Below the pieces are notes generated by a model. That model did no database searches and was not told where the DNA came from. It saw only the letters and a list, made by a program, of their open reading frames with translations. The position numbers and the translations under genes were made by a program. Positions 11,582 to 20,535 of a DNA stretch of 64,000 bases are shown in pieces (position 1 is the stretch's first letter; each line of letters opens with the position of its first letter). This stretch comes from Chloroflexota bacterium (lineage in GTDB: Bacteria; Chloroflexota; Chloroflexia; Thermomicrobiales; UBA6265). The stretch is taken from positions 60,450 through 124,449 of the forward strand of contig JAFAEX010000248.1 in NCBI GenBank assembly GCA_023423795.1, given 5' to 3'.

Positions 11582-12481
11582 ATGAATCGGTTGTTCGGCG
11601 GCGCGCTCGGTTTGGCCTTGGGGTTGGCGACGTTCGCCGGGCCGACCCTGGCCCAGGAGACGCCGCCCATCGTCATCAATGCCGACGGCCCGAACGTCAC
11701 CGATTCCGGCGCCGGCGCAAACTCGACTCGCACGATGCCGCGCCCGTCGTCGTCCAACGATGGCGGCACGGTGACCCTGGGCGACATCGACCCCGGCGCC
11801 GGCACCGTCGTCATCGAGGCGGAACCGGGACCGACGACCACCAACGGCCGCCCATCGACCGGGAGCGATTCGTCCGCTCCACCGCCGGATGCCGGGTCGA
11901 ATCCGGCGCCCGCTCCCGCGCCTTCGGGCGACGGCGCCGAATCCGAACGCGCACGGCCGACGCCGGAAGATCAGGACGCGGACAACTACCCGGATGCGGA
12001 CGAGCCGGCGGCGGGCCTCGACCCGAGCAACCCCGACACGGACGGCGACGGCGTTGCCGACGGAGACGAGGTCAACATCTATGGCACCGACCCGACCGTG
12101 TTCGACACGGACGGCGACGGGCTGGGCGACGGCGAGGAGCTGTTCTGGACCAACACCGACCCGCTGGTGCCCGACGCCGCGGCGTCCGGCCAGACGGTCG
12201 AATCCGAGCCGAGCCGTGAACCGGCTTCATCTCCTTCGGGCAGCGACGACGCGGTGATCGACGGGCCTCTGGAAAGCACGGTGCTCGAAGAGCCCTCGGT
12301 CGTCCAGGGCGAAACGGCGCCGCCGGCCAGCTCGACCTCGAGCAGCGGCGCGGCCCCGAGCTGCGACAATTACGGCGACTGGTACTCGGCCCAGACGGCG
12401 TTCGAGTCGGCTCCGACCGCGCTGGCCTCCCTCGACCCGGACGGCGACGGGATCGCCTGCGAATCGATGATGGATTCCTGA
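11582..12481 (+). CDS. Secreted calcium-binding protein with TSP3-like repeats and Excalibur domain
   Basis: A 299-residue exported protein. A Sec signal peptide (MNRLFGG, hydrophobic stretch, cleavage after TLAQ) is followed by a low-complexity Pro/Ser/Thr/Ala linker. Residues about 130-195 hold repeated DxDxDG-type calcium sites (DQDADNYPDADE, NPDTDGDGVADGDEV, FDTDGDGLGDGEEL), as in thrombospondin type 3 and large adhesins. The last 40 residues (SCDNYGDWYSAQ ... LDPDGDGIACES) match the Excalibur Ca-binding domain, with its paired Cys and DxDxDGxxCE. It has a good ribosome site (AAGGAG) and its own terminator. It probably sits in or on the cell envelope; no enzyme domain is present. Confidence 0.88.
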   Translation: MNRLFGGALGLALGLATFAGPTLAQETPPIVINADGPNVTDSGAGANSTRTMPRPSSSNDGGTVTLGDIDPGAGTVVIEAEPGPTTTNGRPSTGSDSSAPPPDAGSNPAPAPAPSGDGAESERARPTPEDQDADNYPDADEPAAGLDPSNPDTDGDGVADGDEVNIYGTDPTVFDTDGDGLGDGEELFWTNTDPLVPDAAASGQTVESEPSREPASSPSGSDDAVIDGPLESTVLEEPSVVQGETAPPASSTSSSGAAPSCDNYGDWYSAQTAFESAPTALASLDPDGDGIACESMMDS

Positions 12482-12505
12482 TCCAGGAGGTTCCTGGAAC
12501 CGAAG

Positions 12506-12532
12506 GGGGAGCGGGAAACCGCTCCCCTTTTT
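12506..12532 (+). terminator. Intrinsic terminator of the Ca-binding protein gene
   Basis: Stem GGGGAGCGG / CCGCTCCCC with loop gaaa, followed by TTTTT, 25 bases after the stop codon. Confidence 0.92.
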
Positions 12533-12697
12533 CGTGTCCGCGAGATCGTCGCGGCCAGCGGGCGGGCAGGGCCTGTGTTCTGGTACACGCGGCTCAGCCT
12601 GCAGGCCCAGGAAGCTGTCGGCCGGTCAGTACGACGGGGTCAAGCCAGCTTGTGACGAAATACACCGCGTCGGCGCGCCGCCATCCCGCTGCGATTG

Positions 12698-12867
12698 ATA
12701 CGGAACCCGGGTGATGGGTGCGGCATTCCGTTCATCGTTCGCAGGGGAGGGCCCGGCGCCCTCCCTGCCCGGAACCGCGAACCGACGCGGGAGGGCGCCG
12801 GGCCCTCCCCTGCGAACGCGCGGCGTCATCGGCGTGCGAACCGGGAGCGAACGGCCGGATTCCGTAT
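12698..12867. repeat. MITE-like palindromic element, copy A (170 bp)
   Basis: Outer ends ATACGGAACCCGG (12698-12710) and CCGGATTCCGTAT (12855-12867) are inverted repeats with one mismatch. Inside is a perfect 29-bp inverted repeat (12737-12765 with 12789-12817), and each arm contains the nested palindrome GGGCCCGGCGCCC. Related copies are at 50008 and 54245. The element fills most of the gene-free stretch 12533-12904; nothing else was recognised there. Confidence 0.8.
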
Positions 12868-12904
12868 GACCCGCGGGTTGCGATCCGGTCGCCCGCCGCG
12901 CGGG

Positions 12905-13612
12905 TCAATCGAGGGAGATGTAGTCGTAGCGGACCGCCACCAGCAGCGCCTGCAGCCGCGATTCCACGCCGAGCTTGCCGAGGATGTTGACCATGTGGGT
13001 CCGCACGGTCTCGTGGCTGACGGAGAGCTCCCGCGCGATGTCCTTGTCGCCGAGTCCCTTGGCCACGGCTTCCAGCACCTGCCGCTCGCGCGGGGTCAGC
13101 CGCTGAAGCGACGCGGTGGCCGACCAGTCGCGCTCGCGCTTCTGGGCGGCGAAGCGCAACAGGTCGATCACTTCGGCCTGCGCCAGGAGTTGATCGCCGG
13201 CGGCGAGTTTCCTGATCGCGGCCAGTACGTCGCCGATCGACGCCGATTTGTGCATCACGCCGTCGGCCCCGGCTTCGACTGCGCGGGCCTTTTCCTCCTG
13301 GCCGGCCGTAGCCGTGAGGAGCAGCACGCGACACGCCGGGTTCACGGTGCGCAGCGCCCGAATGAGGTCGATGCCCTCGCCGTCGGGGAGGTGGAGATCG
13401 AGCACCGCGACGTCGGCGACGCCGAGCAACGGTTGCGCTTCGGAGACCGAACCGGCCTGCGCTACGACCTCGATGCCCCGCTCTCGACCAAGCATGAAGG
13501 CGAGGGGCTGCCGAAACGCCGCGTGGTCATCGACCAGCAGCACGCGGGTCGGCGCATCCGCCGTCGTTCCGTCGTCGTCACGATGTCGTTCCGTCATCGG
13601 CATCTGGCCCAT
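12905..13612 (-). CDS. LuxR/NarL-family response regulator
   Basis: A 235-residue two-component regulator. The receiver domain (residues about 22-140) has the acidic pair LLVDDHAAF, the phospho-acceptor Asp in AVLDLHLPDGEG, the Thr in LLLTATAG and a Lys in VMHKSAS. The output domain has the LuxR signature LTPRERQVLEAVAKGLGDKDIARELSVSHETVRTHMVNILGKLGV. Several starts are possible within 18 bases (GTG 13615, ATG 13612, 13603, 13597); ATG 13612 is used. It ends 90 bases downstream of a histidine kinase gene on the same strand, its likely partner. Confidence 0.93.
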   Translation of the reverse strand: MGQMPMTERHRDDDGTTADAPTRVLLVDDHAAFRQPLAFMLGRERGIEVVAQAGSVSEAQPLLGVADVAVLDLHLPDGEGIDLIRALRTVNPACRVLLLTATAGQEEKARAVEAGADGVMHKSASIGDVLAAIRKLAAGDQLLAQAEVIDLLRFAAQKRERDWSATASLQRLTPRERQVLEAVAKGLGDKDIARELSVSHETVRTHMVNILGKLGVESRLQALLVAVRYDYISLD

Positions 13613-13702
13613 CACGATCCCGTTTCTTTGCCACCGTTCGCAAACCGCACCGCCGCTGGGAAAACGTTGGCACGACCCGTGCCCTGCCGCCAGGAGCAGC
13701 GG

Positions 13703-16171
13703 TCAATCCACGCGCTGGAGATCGAAGGCAAACGCTGACCCGGCCCCTTTGTCGGTGCGGAGCGTGAGATCGCCGCCGTGCGCCTGAACGATCCGCTTGC
13801 CGACGTACAGGCCGATCCCGGCTCCGGCCACGTGGCGTTCGCCGTCCTGTTTGCCCCGCCTGTACTTCTCGAAAATCACCGCTGCGTCGTCCGCGTCGAT
13901 GCCTGGCCCTTCGTCGGCTACTTCGAACTGGACCCGGTCGCCGCGCGCCGCGACGCGCAGTGCGATCGGGGTGCCGGCCGGAGTGTACTTTGCGGCGTTT
14001 CCCAGCAGGTTGCGCAGCACCTGGCCGATCCGCGCCGGATCGGCGCGGACGCGGCCACCGACCTCGCCGGCGACGGAGAACGGGTGCCCGCCGGAAAGCG
14101 AGCGGGCGTAGGTCGCCGCCGCATCGGAGATTTCCGCAACGGTGACCGGTCGCGGCGCGACCGAGAAATCGTCGCGGTCCACCTTGGCAATCGCCCGGAC
14201 GTCGTCCACCAGGACGTGGAGCAGGTCGGTTTCGGCGCGGATGGTCGCCAGCGCGTGATCGCGCTCGCCGGGGGTCAGGTCGTCCATCGCGAGCACTTCG
14301 GCGAACCAGCGAATCGCCGCCACCGGTGACACCAGTTCGTGGGCGACGATCGCGGTGAAATCGTCCTTCAGTTCCGCCAATTCCTCGACGCGGCGGGCAT
14401 GGGCGCGCGCCGCCTGCGCGAGGTGCGCGCGCTCGCGCTCGATCCGCGTGCGCTCGGTGACGTCGCGATTGATCGTCAGGACGGCCGCAGGCAGACCGCG
14501 CTCGTCACGTTGGAGCGCCCAGCGGCTTTCGACGACGAGGCGAGTACCGTCCTTTCGGCATTGTTCGATGTCGCCTTGCCACCCGCCTTGCCGTTCGAGG
14601 TGTTCGATGATCGCCTCGACGGGCTCCGGATAGGCCGGCTCGAGCAGAACCTCGGCGTTTGCCTCGATCGCCTCTTCAGCGCTCCAGCCGTACTGGAGTG
14701 CCGCGGCGGCATTCCAGTACACGATCGTCCCCACCGTGTCGGTCACGACGATGGCGTCGTTGGCGAGGTCGAGCAGTTGCGCCTGCTGGCGGAACGCGGC
14801 GACCCGCTGGCGGAGCGCCGCCTGGGTCCGTTCGAGTTCGGTGAGGTTGTGTGTCAGCCGGGCATTGAGCACCGAGAGTTGCGACGTCCGCTCGGCGACC
14901 CGGCGCTCCAGTTCCTCGTTCGTTCGCCGCAATTCGTCGCGCACCCGCTTGGGCTCCGAGAAGTCGCGGGCCACGGCCACCGTCGCCACCACCTCCCCGG
15001 TATCGTCGCGCAGCGGCGCCAGCGTGTAGGAGATGTCGATCTCGTGGCCGTCCTTGTGGAGGCGCTGCGTTTCGATGGGGCCGACCCGTTCGCCCCGGCG
15101 AATCCGTTCGTTCGCCGCGGCCAATTCGGGAGCGCACGCGTCCGGCAGCAGCGCATCGACGTGGTTGCCGACCATCTCATCGGCCGCGTACCCGTAGAGC
15201 CGTTCCGCACCCGGGTTCCAGCTCAGGATCGTTCCGTCGAGGGACCGCACGACGATGGCCTCTTCCACGGATTCGACCATCGCGGCGAGGGTGCGCTCGG
15301 CTTCGGCCGCCCGTCGCTTGCCGGCCACGTCCACCGAAACGACACCGACCAGCGACTCGTTCTCCGCGCCGGTCAGCGGGAACGCGATCGACAGCAGATG
15401 CAGGTCGGTGCCATCGACCGCCACCACCCGTTCTTCGGATTCGGCCGGTTCCCCGGTTTCCAGAACCGTCCGATTCCGCTCGGCGACGGTCGCGGCGACG
15501 GTTTCGGGTTGCCATTCGCGAACGGTCGATCCGACCAGCGATGCCGGATCGATCCCGTACCACCGGCGAACCTGCTCGTTCGCCCACAGGTAGCGGCCGC
15601 TGGCGTCGGTCAGCATCGCCTGGACGGGAATGCGGTCGAGGAAGTTCGCGAACCGTGCCTCGCTGGCCGCCAGGGCCTCGCGAGCCGAAACCTCGTCGGT
15701 GATGTCGGCGATCACCCCATGCCAGATTTGCCGCCCGTCCGGCGTCCGCCGCGTCCGGATTGCCTCGTCCCGCAGCCACAGGACCCTGCCGTCGCGCGCC
15801 GTCGCCCGGTAGTCCATCCTGAACGGTTCGCCGCTCAGGTAGCACCGCGTCTTGTGGGCGAGCACCTTGTTGCAGTCGTCCGGGTGGAGCACGTCTTCCC
15901 ACAGGGTCCACGCCGGTTCCCACTCCGCGCCGCCGTACCCGAGCAGTGCGGCCATGCGGTGGTTGATGAACGAGGCGGTCACCCGGCCGTCGAGTTCGAT
16001 CGCCTGCTCGTAGACCGCTACCGGCAACCGGTCGAAGATGCGCGATTCGGCGTCGCCCGCTTCCCCGGGCGCATCCGGGTCGTCGCTTATGCCGGTGACG
16101 TCGAGGATGACACCGATCCAGGCAGCGGCGTTCCCGGCGCCGTCCTGCACCGGGAACACGGCATCGCGCAC
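13703..16171 (-). CDS. Multi-PAS sensor histidine kinase (main reading frame)
   Basis: The open part encodes 822 residues without membrane helices, so the kinase is probably cytosolic. From the N-terminus: the end of a PAS/PAC domain, then PAS domains near residues 40-170, 170-290, 290-420 (VRSLDGTILSWNPGAERLYGY) and 470-590 (VVTDTVGTIVYWNAAAALQYG). A coiled coil (LRRTNEELERRVAERTSQL) lies between the last two. The HisKA motif reads FTAIVAHELVSPVAAIRW; His-Glu is kept but the usual Arg-Thr is Val-Ser. The HATPase has N box NLLGNAAKYTP, G1 DEGPGI and G2 GAGIGLYVGK. The natural start is upstream: the same frame continues to an ATG at 16489 but is broken by TGA at 16295-16297. The start given (GTG 16171) is only the first usable one. 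Confidence 0.8.
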   Translation of the reverse strand: MRDAVFPVQDGAGNAAAWIGVILDVTGISDDPDAPGEAGDAESRIFDRLPVAVYEQAIELDGRVTASFINHRMAALLGYGGAEWEPAWTLWEDVLHPDDCNKVLAHKTRCYLSGEPFRMDYRATARDGRVLWLRDEAIRTRRTPDGRQIWHGVIADITDEVSAREALAASEARFANFLDRIPVQAMLTDASGRYLWANEQVRRWYGIDPASLVGSTVREWQPETVAATVAERNRTVLETGEPAESEERVVAVDGTDLHLLSIAFPLTGAENESLVGVVSVDVAGKRRAAEAERTLAAMVESVEEAIVVRSLDGTILSWNPGAERLYGYAADEMVGNHVDALLPDACAPELAAANERIRRGERVGPIETQRLHKDGHEIDISYTLAPLRDDTGEVVATVAVARDFSEPKRVRDELRRTNEELERRVAERTSQLSVLNARLTHNLTELERTQAALRQRVAAFRQQAQLLDLANDAIVVTDTVGTIVYWNAAAALQYGWSAEEAIEANAEVLLEPAYPEPVEAIIEHLERQGGWQGDIEQCRKDGTRLVVESRWALQRDERGLPAAVLTINRDVTERTRIERERAHLAQAARAHARRVEELAELKDDFTAIVAHELVSPVAAIRWFAEVLAMDDLTPGERDHALATIRAETDLLHVLVDDVRAIAKVDRDDFSVAPRPVTVAEISDAAATYARSLSGGHPFSVAGEVGGRVRADPARIGQVLRNLLGNAAKYTPAGTPIALRVAARGDRVQFEVADEGPGIDADDAAVIFEKYRRGKQDGERHVAGAGIGLYVGKRIVQAHGGDLTLRTDKGAGSAFAFDLQRVD

Positions 16172-16294
16172 CCGCCGGGGGGAACCATCGCGGCGAACGA
16201 TCCGGTAGGAGAGTTCGCCGGGTTCCCCGGCTCGTTCGGTGCGGGCGATCCGTGCCGTGTAGCGATCGCGATCGTCCGGGTGGACGAGCGCAAG

Positions 16295-16489
16295 TCAGCC
16301 GGAGAGCGTCGGTTCGAGATCCGAATCGGCGTACCCGGCGAGTTCCTGCAAGCGCGGGCACTCGACGGCGTAGTGGCCGTCCGGTCCGGGCGCGACCCGG
16401 TAGGCATACGCCGGAACGCCGGCAAGCAAGAACCCGCGCAACACGCGGTCCTCGCCCGTAGCCGGGTCGTGACCCTCCCGCTCGGTCAT
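16295..16489 (-). pseudogene. N-terminal fragment of the histidine kinase, cut off by in-frame UGA
   Basis: This frame begins at ATG 16489 (MTEREGHDPATGEDRVLRG) and encodes the first half of a PAS domain (AYAYRVAPGPDGHY ... LQELAGYADSDLEPTLSG), then a TGA. The next codons in the same frame read LALVHPDDRDRYTARI, the continuation of that PAS domain. PAS domains often have Trp a few residues before HPDDR, so TGG to TGA is the simplest explanation; CGA (Arg) to TGA is also possible. No frameshift is needed. It could be a natural nonsense mutation, a sequencing error or read-through. The gap 16490-16826 behind it carries no recognisable feature. Confidence 0.75.
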
Positions 16490-16826
16490 CGGACCGATCC
16501 GCAATTGTCGCGCACCGCAGCGCGATGTATGCCTGCGTTGGCCAACCCGTCCTCCGCCTTCGGCCAAGTGGAGACGGTCCGTCCGGTCCTGTCCTTCGCG
16601 GCGCGTGGGCGATGCGCGACCCGAGGCGCCGACTGGGAACGATCATACAACCGGGGATGGATTGCGGCCGCGTGCTTCGGACGGGGCGCTCGAGCCAAGC
16701 GGACCAGCCCACCGTTCGCGCGGCGTCGGGCAACGACGCACGTTCTCCGCGAGACCTGCGCCGCAGGCGTCATGCCGGAGCGGGCCACGGTCTGCCCGAG
16801 GTGGCGCTCGCCTCGCGAAACGGTTT

Positions 16827-17777
16827 CTACCGTTCGTCCAGCGCGGCCAGGATCGGTGCGAAACCGGCAATCCCGGCGACGGTGTTCGGGGCGCAAATGA
16901 CCTGGACGTGGGTGATCCCTTCTTCGGCGAATCCGCGCAGCGCCGCGGCCATCTCCTCCGGCGAGCCCTTGAGCGGACGGCCGCCGCCATCGGGCGCCGT
17001 CGAAACCAACCGCGCCGGCACGCCCGGCACCTCGGCCAGGATCGCGACCGTTCGCCCGAGCGTGGCCGGGTCGCGCCCGACCGCCGCGCAGGCCGCGTCC
17101 ACCTTCTCCCGCAACGGCGGGATGGCCGGCGGCCAACTCTCGCCCCACGTCAGCCAGGCATTCCAGAGGTCGGCGTATCGCGCCGTCAGTTCCAGCATGC
17201 GCGGCCCGCTGCCCAGCGCACCGATCAGGATCGGCAGCCCGTTCGGCCGGGGACCGCGCGGCCGCAGCTCGCACTCCCGCACGCGGTAGTAGGCGCCCTC
17301 GAAATCGGCGCGGCCGGTGCGAAGCAAGGTGGTGACGATCTCCAGCGCCTCCTCGAAGCGGGCGACCTGCCGCTCGAACGGATAGCCGAATGCGGCGTGC
17401 TCCGGTTCGTGCCGGCCCGAACCGAGCCCGAGGATGAAGCGTCCGCCGGAGATCTCGTCGATGGTGTCGGCCATCTTGGCGAGGAGCGCCGGATTGCGGA
17501 AACTGGTCGCCGCCACCAGCGCGCCGATCTCCACCCGCTCGGTCGCCGCGGCGAGCGCGCCGAGCATCGAACCCATCTCCCACGCGCCCTTCGGTTCCTG
17601 CCCGGGATCGAAGATCGTCAGGTGGTCGGGAATCCAGACCGAATCGAATCCCGCCGCCTCGGCGGCCCGCGCCATCGCCAGCACGTCCGTCCCGCGGGCG
17701 GAACCGCCGTCCATCTCGGTCTCCACGATGGGAATGAACGCCCCGACCTTCAGCGGGCGCTCCGGGTTGGTCGTCAT
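16827..17777 (-). CDS. LLM-class flavin-dependent oxidoreductase
   Basis: A 316-residue bacterial-luciferase-fold protein using FMN or F420. Typical segments are KVGAFIPI at the N-terminus, AEAAGFDSVWIPDHLTIFDP, RVEIGALVAATSFRNPALLAKMADTIDEISGGR (split across the barrel), FILGLGSGRHEPEHAAFGYPF and PILIGALGSGPRMLELTARYADLWNAW. Substrate cannot be told from sequence. ATG 17777 lies 5 bases after GGGAGG. It is divergent from a creatininase-family gene with 116 bases between the starts, which must hold both promoters. Confidence 0.9.
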   Translation of the reverse strand: MTTNPERPLKVGAFIPIVETEMDGGSARGTDVLAMARAAEAAGFDSVWIPDHLTIFDPGQEPKGAWEMGSMLGALAAATERVEIGALVAATSFRNPALLAKMADTIDEISGGRFILGLGSGRHEPEHAAFGYPFERQVARFEEALEIVTTLLRTGRADFEGAYYRVRECELRPRGPRPNGLPILIGALGSGPRMLELTARYADLWNAWLTWGESWPPAIPPLREKVDAACAAVGRDPATLGRTVAILAEVPGVPARLVSTAPDGGGRPLKGSPEEMAAALRGFAEEGITHVQVICAPNTVAGIAGFAPILAALDER

Positions 17778-17893
17778 CGGTCCTCCCTTTCGCTCGTCCC
17801 GCATCGTAGCGCGCGGCGACGCCCGATCCCGGCCCGGATTCCCGTACCATGCCGGCACTGGCGGCACGACCGAAGGAACGAGGGCACGCATCG

Positions 17894-18688
17894 ATGGAGC
17901 ACGAGGTCAGGTGGCACAAACTTCGCCGTGGGCAGGTCGCCGAAGCCGCGGCAGCCGGGGCGGTCCTCGTCCAACCAATCGGGGCAATCGAGCAGCACGG
18001 GCCGCACCTGCCGCTCGACACGGACACGGCCGCGGTGACCGCGATCTGCGTGCGCGCGGCGCTGCGGGTCGCCGATCCGCCCGCGCTGGTCCTGCCGTCC
18101 GTCGCGTGGGGCCTGTCGCCGTACTGGCTGCCGTTCCCGGGAACGATCTCGCTGCGGCCGGAGACGATCCTCGCACTCGTCGGCGACATCGGCGCGAGCG
18201 TGGCGAAGCACGGGTTCCGGCGCATCGTCATCGTCAACGGGCACGGCGGAAATGCCGGCATCGTCGCCGTCTGCGCCACGCTGCTCGCCGACCACGGCCT
18301 GCGCGCAACGGCGGTTTCCTGGTGGTCGCTGCTCGGGGAGGATTTGCACACTCTCGCCCCGCGCGATGCCGGCCATATCGGGCACGCCGGCCAGACCGAG
18401 ACGTCCGTGCAACTCGCGCTGCAACCGGACCTGGTGGACCATGCTTCGGTCGCCGCAGCGCACTGCGCCGACCTCGACGTGCTGCGCGCCACGTCGTTCG
18501 CCGGGGCCGGGTACGCGCCTCCCCTGCCGGAAATCGAATCGCCGCACGGGGTTTACGGCGATGCCCCGGCGGCGACCGCCGAGATCGGCGCGGCGATCCT
18601 CGAGCGCGCCGCCGACCGGCTGGCGGAATACATCGCCCGGTTTGCCGGCGAACCGCTGGGAACCGGCACGTTTCGCGCGGGTTCGTAA
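17894..18688 (+). CDS. Creatininase-family metal-dependent amidohydrolase
   Basis: A 264-residue protein with the binuclear-metal motifs of the creatininase / MftE / ArfB family: QPIGAIEQHGPHLPLDTD near the N-terminus (Glu, His and Asp ligands) and IVNGHGGNAG in the middle. The final ligand is probably the Glu in HAGQTETS. Family members hydrolyse cyclic or linear amides such as creatinine and formamidopyrimidine intermediates of flavin/F420 synthesis. Without neighbours of a known pathway the substrate is open. The upstream in-frame extension is discarded because homology begins at EVRWHKLRRGQV. Confidence 0.85.
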   Translation: MEHEVRWHKLRRGQVAEAAAAGAVLVQPIGAIEQHGPHLPLDTDTAAVTAICVRAALRVADPPALVLPSVAWGLSPYWLPFPGTISLRPETILALVGDIGASVAKHGFRRIVIVNGHGGNAGIVAVCATLLADHGLRATAVSWWSLLGEDLHTLAPRDAGHIGHAGQTETSVQLALQPDLVDHASVAAAHCADLDVLRATSFAGAGYAPPLPEIESPHGVYGDAPAATAEIGAAILERAADRLAEYIARFAGEPLGTGTFRAGS

Positions 18689-18733
18689 TCGCGGCCGTCG
18701 CCGGGCGACGGAGCCGACAACGGGAGTACGACG

Positions 18734-18949
18734 ATGGAACGGCACGGTAACGAGGACACCTTTTCGCTCCTCCAGCACGACCACTACACGGTTGAGGAAC
18801 TCTCGCGGGTGACCCTGATCGACACCGAACTCATCGAGCGCGCCGCGTTCTCCGGCGAACTGAAGGCGACGATCGTCGATCACCACATCGTTCGCATCGA
18901 CCGCGACGACGCGGTCGATTGGCTCAACCGCCGCAACTCGCGCGGATAG
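18734..18949 (+). CDS. Small MerR/excisionase-like HTH protein
   Basis: A 71-residue protein. The pattern YTVEELSRVTLIDTELIERA ... SGELKATIVDHHIVRIDRDDAVDWL follows the winged-helix layout of excisionase-type proteins (helix-turn-helix, short wing with a strand, final helix ending in W-L). It lies 45 bases behind the creatininase-family gene on the same strand, so the two may be co-transcribed. There is no integrase or phage gene nearby, so it is more likely a small regulator than a true excisionase. Confidence 0.65.
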   Translation: MERHGNEDTFSLLQHDHYTVEELSRVTLIDTELIERAAFSGELKATIVDHHIVRIDRDDAVDWLNRRNSRG

Positions 18950-19643
18950 CCTCCACGCTCTGACCGGTCGTCGCCGAGCGCTCCGGCCAACTCCCGTGAG
19001 GGAGAATCACTGTCGGGGCGATTCATCGTGCCAGCCGTTGCCAGGCGCGGTTCCGGCATGATGCTCACGCTGGCAACGCCCGCCCGGCGATGCCGGCGAC
19101 TTCCCGTATGCATCTTTGCAGCGGCCAACGCCCGGACCGCCCGCCGGGATTGATGGCGGTTGCCTATTTGAACCGGACACCAACCCATGGCCGGGCGCGA
19201 TTGTGGCGTTTGCCAAAATAGTCCGGGCATCGGCGGGCCGGGCGCGAAGAATCGCGCGCTGTAGGAGCGCGGCCGTCGCCGGATGTAGGGGCGCGATTCT
19301 TCGCGCCCGCCGCTGGGCCGGTATCCGGATCAAATAAGCAACCGCCATCATCGCGCCCGCTCGGTCGATGCCCGCATCATGTTGGCAACCGCCATCATCC
19401 CCGGACTACGGGAACGAAACCCTCCGGGGTTGAGCACGAGCGGTGGCCGCATCGCACAGGCAAACACCTCGAGCCGCGGGCAGCCTCGCGATCTGCGCCT
19501 TGACGCCGCTTCCAGCCCTCGTGCTACGCCGCCATCATCACCATTCGGAGTAGCGGCTTCATCGCGCCCGCTTCGCCACGGATCGCTCTATCCAAGTCCA
19601 CCCAGCAATTCCGGCATATCGAACCAATCGAACGGGTACAACC
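18950..19643. repeat. Gene-free spacer carrying several intergenic repeat modules
   Basis: No credible gene is present. A perfect 18-bp inverted repeat GGGCGCGAAGAATCGCGC (19240-19257) / GCGCGATTCTTCGCGCCC (19291-19308) is separated by 33 bases. A module around 19400-19434 (gaacgaaaccctccgggg, then ttgag) is the reverse complement of one at about 51939-51965. TTGTGGCGTTTGCCAAA at 19201 nearly matches TTGTGGCGGTTGCCAAA at about 51825. GCAACCGCCATCATC occurs twice (about 19338 and 19385). The region looks like an accumulation of intergenic repeats upstream of the catabolic locus. Confidence 0.7.
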
Positions 19644-19687
19644 TTGACGGGCCGCGACCGCGCTGCTACGGTGGGTATACGGTATAC
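19644..19687 (+). promoter_or_regulatory. Promoter with GntR-type operator of the B6-type locus
   Basis: TTGACG (19644-19649) and TACGGT (19667-19672) are separated by 17 bases, a good sigma-70-like spacing. Directly behind the -10 box, covering the expected start site, is the tandem palindrome GTATAC-G-GTATAC (19675-19687). GTATAC cores are typical operators of FadR/FCD-type GntR regulators, and the next gene is one, so autoregulation is likely. Confidence 0.72.
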
Positions 19688-19749
19688 AGCAACGTTGGCC
19701 TCCCCTCGCGCCGTGGTGACTCCGAGGTCCCACGGCAGGAGCCGTCCGA

Positions 19750-20469
19750 ATGACCCGCGCGTCGGCAGCACCCGCTCGCCAACCTCGTCTCAACCACGCC
19801 ACGCTGGCCGAACAGGTCTACGAATATCTCCGCGAGCAGATCCTGACGAACGCGATCGCCCCGAACAGCACGCTGCCCGAGGAATCGCTCGCCAGCGAAT
19901 TCAACGTCAGCCGGGTGCCCGTCCGCGAGGCGCTGCGCCGGCTGGCGGCCGAAGGGCTGGTCGTGCTGACGCCGCGGCAGGGCGCCGTCGTCTCGTCGCT
20001 GTCGCCCAAGCAGTTTCTCGATACCTACCGGGTGCGCGAAGCGCTGGAAGCGCTGGCCGTCCGGCTGGCGACGCCGCGCCTGACGCACGACGACGTGGCC
20101 GAACTGGAGCGGCTCCAAAGCGCCATGGCCGGCCACGTCGAAGCGGGAGATTCGGACGCCTTTTTCGTCGCCAACTCGGCGTTCCACCGGGTGTTCATCG
20201 ACCGCTGCAACAACGGCTACCTCCAGGCGCTGTACCCGCCGCTCATGGACCAGATGCGGCGCTTTCTCTCGCCCTCGCTCGATCTGCGCGGGGGGATGCG
20301 CCGCTCGCTGGAAGAACACGAGGCGATTCTCGGCGCGGTGCGGGCCGGCGACGGCAACGCGGCAGCCAACCTGATCGCGGAGCACATCCGGGTGCCGCAG
20401 CGCATCCTCGAAGCGGTGGAAGCCGGCGGCGAATCGGCGCTGCCGGCGCTCAACGGGCATCACCCTTGA
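19750..20469 (+). CDS. GntR-family (FCD subfamily) transcriptional regulator
   Basis: A 239-residue regulator. The winged HTH (residues about 18-80) has the family signature LAEQVYEYLREQIL ... LPEESLASEFNVSRVPVREALRRLAAEGLVVLTPRQGAVV. The C-terminal FCD domain has the metal/ligand-binding acidic and His positions (AFHRVFIDRCNN, EEHEAIL, IAEHI). FCD members usually sense carboxylic acids made in the pathway they control. It is the first gene of a long same-strand locus and has a GTATAC operator at its own promoter, so it probably represses the locus until an intermediate binds. Confidence 0.93.
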   Translation: MTRASAAPARQPRLNHATLAEQVYEYLREQILTNAIAPNSTLPEESLASEFNVSRVPVREALRRLAAEGLVVLTPRQGAVVSSLSPKQFLDTYRVREALEALAVRLATPRLTHDDVAELERLQSAMAGHVEAGDSDAFFVANSAFHRVFIDRCNNGYLQALYPPLMDQMRRFLSPSLDLRGGMRRSLEEHEAILGAVRAGDGNAAANLIAEHIRVPQRILEAVEAGGESALPALNGHHP

Positions 20470-20535
20470 CCGAACCGGCCCCCTTCGGCCGGCAGCACAC
20501 AACCACGCGGCGCGCAGGCGCGGGAGGCACTTCGG

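Noticed and set aside
18734..18949. Phage excisionase marking a prophage or integrative element
   Set aside because: No integrase, attachment repeats or phage genes are in the surroundings; the HTH protein alone does not support it.
19379..19753. A 124-codon open frame upstream of gntR
   Set aside because: It runs through repeat modules, the promoter and the operator, and has no protein-like pattern.
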